A stretch of DNA of 64,000 bases, from the NCBI RefSeq assembly GCF_008704425.1, contig NZ_CP023696.1:1412501-1476500 (forward strand), read 5' to 3'. Shown piece by piece: positions 63,183-64,000 of this stretch; positions within the stretch are counted from its first letter, which is position 1; the number at the start of each line of letters is the position of its first letter. A model generated the notes under the pieces. It worked only from the letters and a program-made list of their open reading frames with translations, searched no databases and was not told where the DNA came from. Position numbers and translations under genes: made by a program. The stretch is from Streptomyces fradiae ATCC 10745 = DSM 40063. GTDB taxonomy: Bacteria > Actinomycetota > Actinomycetes > Streptomycetales > Streptomycetaceae.

Positions 63183-64000
63183 GTGATCCGCGAGGAGGAG
63201 CGGGAGCGCCTTCCCGTACGGCACGCCCTGCCCGCACTGGAGCGGGCGCTGGACGGGCACGGGGCGGCGGTGCTGTGCGCGCCGCCCGGCACGGGCAAGA
63301 CCACGCTGGTGCCGCTGGCGCTGGCGGAGCGGGGCGCGCGGGTGGTCGTGGCGGAGCCCCGGCGGATCGCCGCGCGGGGAGCGGCCCGGCGCATGGCGTG
63401 GCTGCTGGGCGAGGAGGTCGGCGGCCGGGTCGGGTTCACCGTGCGGGGCGAGCGGGTGGTGTCGCGGGAGACCGCCGTCGAGGTGGTGACGACCGGCGTG
63501 CTGCTCCAGCGCCTCCAGCGGGACCAGGAGCTGTCCGGGGTGGACGTGGTCGTCCTCGACGAGTGCCATGAGCGGCATCTGGACGCGGACACGGTCGCGG
63601 CGTTCCTGCTGGACGTGCGGGCGGCGCTGCGGCCCGAGCTGCGGCTGGTGGCCGCCTCGGCGACGACGGACGCCGAGGGGTGGGCGCGGCTGCTGGGCGG
63701 CGCGCCCGTCGTGGCGGCGGCGGGTACGGCGTACCCGGTGGAGGTCGTGTGGGCCCCGCCGGGCAAGCCGGTGCGGCCGGCGCACGGGATGTTCGTGGAT
63801 CCGGCGCTGCTGGCGCATGTGGCGGGGGTGGTGCGGCGGGCGCTGGGCGAGCGTGACGGTGACGTGCTGTGTTTCCTGCCGGGTGTGGGTGAGATCGCCC
63901 GTGTGGCGGGGCTGCTGTCGGACCTGGGCGGGGTGGAGGTGCTCCAGGTGCACGGCCGGGCGCCCGCCGCGGTGCAGGAGGCGGTGCTGTCGCCGGGCCG
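63183..64000 (+). CDS. hrpB: ATP-dependent helicase HrpB, 5' part (cut by window end)
   Basis: A DExH helicase truncated at the window edge (about 272 residues visible). Motif I is VLCAPPGTGKTTLVPLALAE near residue 30, Ia VVVAEPRRIAARGAARRMA, motif II VVVLDECHERHLD (DECH), motif III AASATTDAEG (in place of SAT), and the start of the second RecA domain, DGDVLCFLPGVGEIARVAGLL. GTG at 63183 begins IREEERERLPVRHALPALE, typical of HrpB. It follows the methyltransferase by 4 nt and is probably co-transcribed. HrpB is a DEAH RNA-helicase relative of uncertain role. Confidence 0.92.
   Translation, partial: MIREEERERLPVRHALPALERALDGHGAAVLCAPPGTGKTTLVPLALAERGARVVVAEPRRIAARGAARRMAWLLGEEVGGRVGFTVRGERVVSRETAVEVVTTGVLLQRLQRDQELSGVDVVVLDECHERHLDADTVAAFLLDVRAALRPELRLVAASATTDAEGWARLLGGAPVVAAAGTAYPVEVVWAPPGKPVRPAHGMFVDPALLAHVAGVVRRALGERDGDVLCFLPGVGEIARVAGLLSDLGGVEVLQVHGRAPAAVQEAVLSPG

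Overview
The window is chromosomal DNA from a high-GC actinomycete, almost certainly Streptomyces. GC content is very high throughout. WhiA, a cell-wall-anchored chaplin, an RbpA-family protein and a mycothiol-type enzyme are all present, and the gene order (ctaA/ctaB, tkt-tal-zwf-opcA-pgl, pgi, secG-tpiA-pgk-gap, whiA-yvcK-rapZ-uvrC, uvrA, uvrB, coaE, rpsA) is the conserved core order of that genus. I see no insertion sequence, prophage, integrase, tRNA, rRNA or CRISPR array.

Layout. 1-5 kb: an ABC-2 exporter, then haem A synthase (ctaA) and, convergent, haem O synthase (ctaB). 5-12 kb: a plus-strand pentose-phosphate operon, tkt-tal-zwf-opcA-pgl, with overlapping stop/start codons at its 3' end. 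12-22 kb: minus-strand genes for a Tat-exported poly-gamma-glutamate hydrolase, two PH-domain membrane proteins, pgi, an RbpA-family RNA polymerase-binding protein, secG, and the lower-glycolysis genes tpiA, pgk and gap. 22-27 kb: whiA, yvcK, rapZ and uvrC in a tightly coupled minus-strand series. 27-32 kb: a Tat/lipobox Rieske protein, uvrA, then two plus-strand genes (a mycothiol-dependent isomerase-like enzyme and a metallo-beta-lactamase-fold hydrolase). 32-41 kb: an MFS transporter, a Ter module (terC, a TerD fusion, terD) and uvrB. 41-46 kb: an MHYT protein, ogt, a methyltransferase, pseudouridine catabolism genes psuG-psuK and a uridine-kinase-like gene with a decayed P-loop. 46-57 kb: accessory genes, including a DUF1254 protein, an acetyltransferase remnant, an HxlR regulator facing an aminotransferase, DUF2293, a long chaplin, a SWIM-SNF2 pair and a DUF6343 protein. 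58-64 kb: a TPR protein, coaE, a PAC2 protein, rpsA, a methyltransferase and the 5' part of hrpB, cut by the window end.

How the genes work together. Most of glycolysis from glucose-6-phosphate isomerase to phosphoglycerate kinase sits beside the oxidative and non-oxidative pentose-phosphate genes, so this is a central-carbon hub. All three uvr genes and ogt give a DNA-repair theme. The most interesting regulatory signal is upstream of terC: a leader resembling the yybP-ykoY Mn2+ riboswitch, containing an 8-base sequence exactly complementary to the terC ribosome-binding site. A second pattern is that twelve genes have a TANNNT -10 element only 6-8 nt before the start codon, the signature of leaderless transcription. 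A third is the number of small in-frame or intergenic tandem repeats (14-39 bp units) and low-complexity extensions on otherwise ordinary enzymes (OpcA, PsuG, a YdbT-like protein).

Limits: all calls are by reading sequence, motifs and remembered families. No alignment, structure prediction or database search was run. Start codons are the least certain part of many entries.
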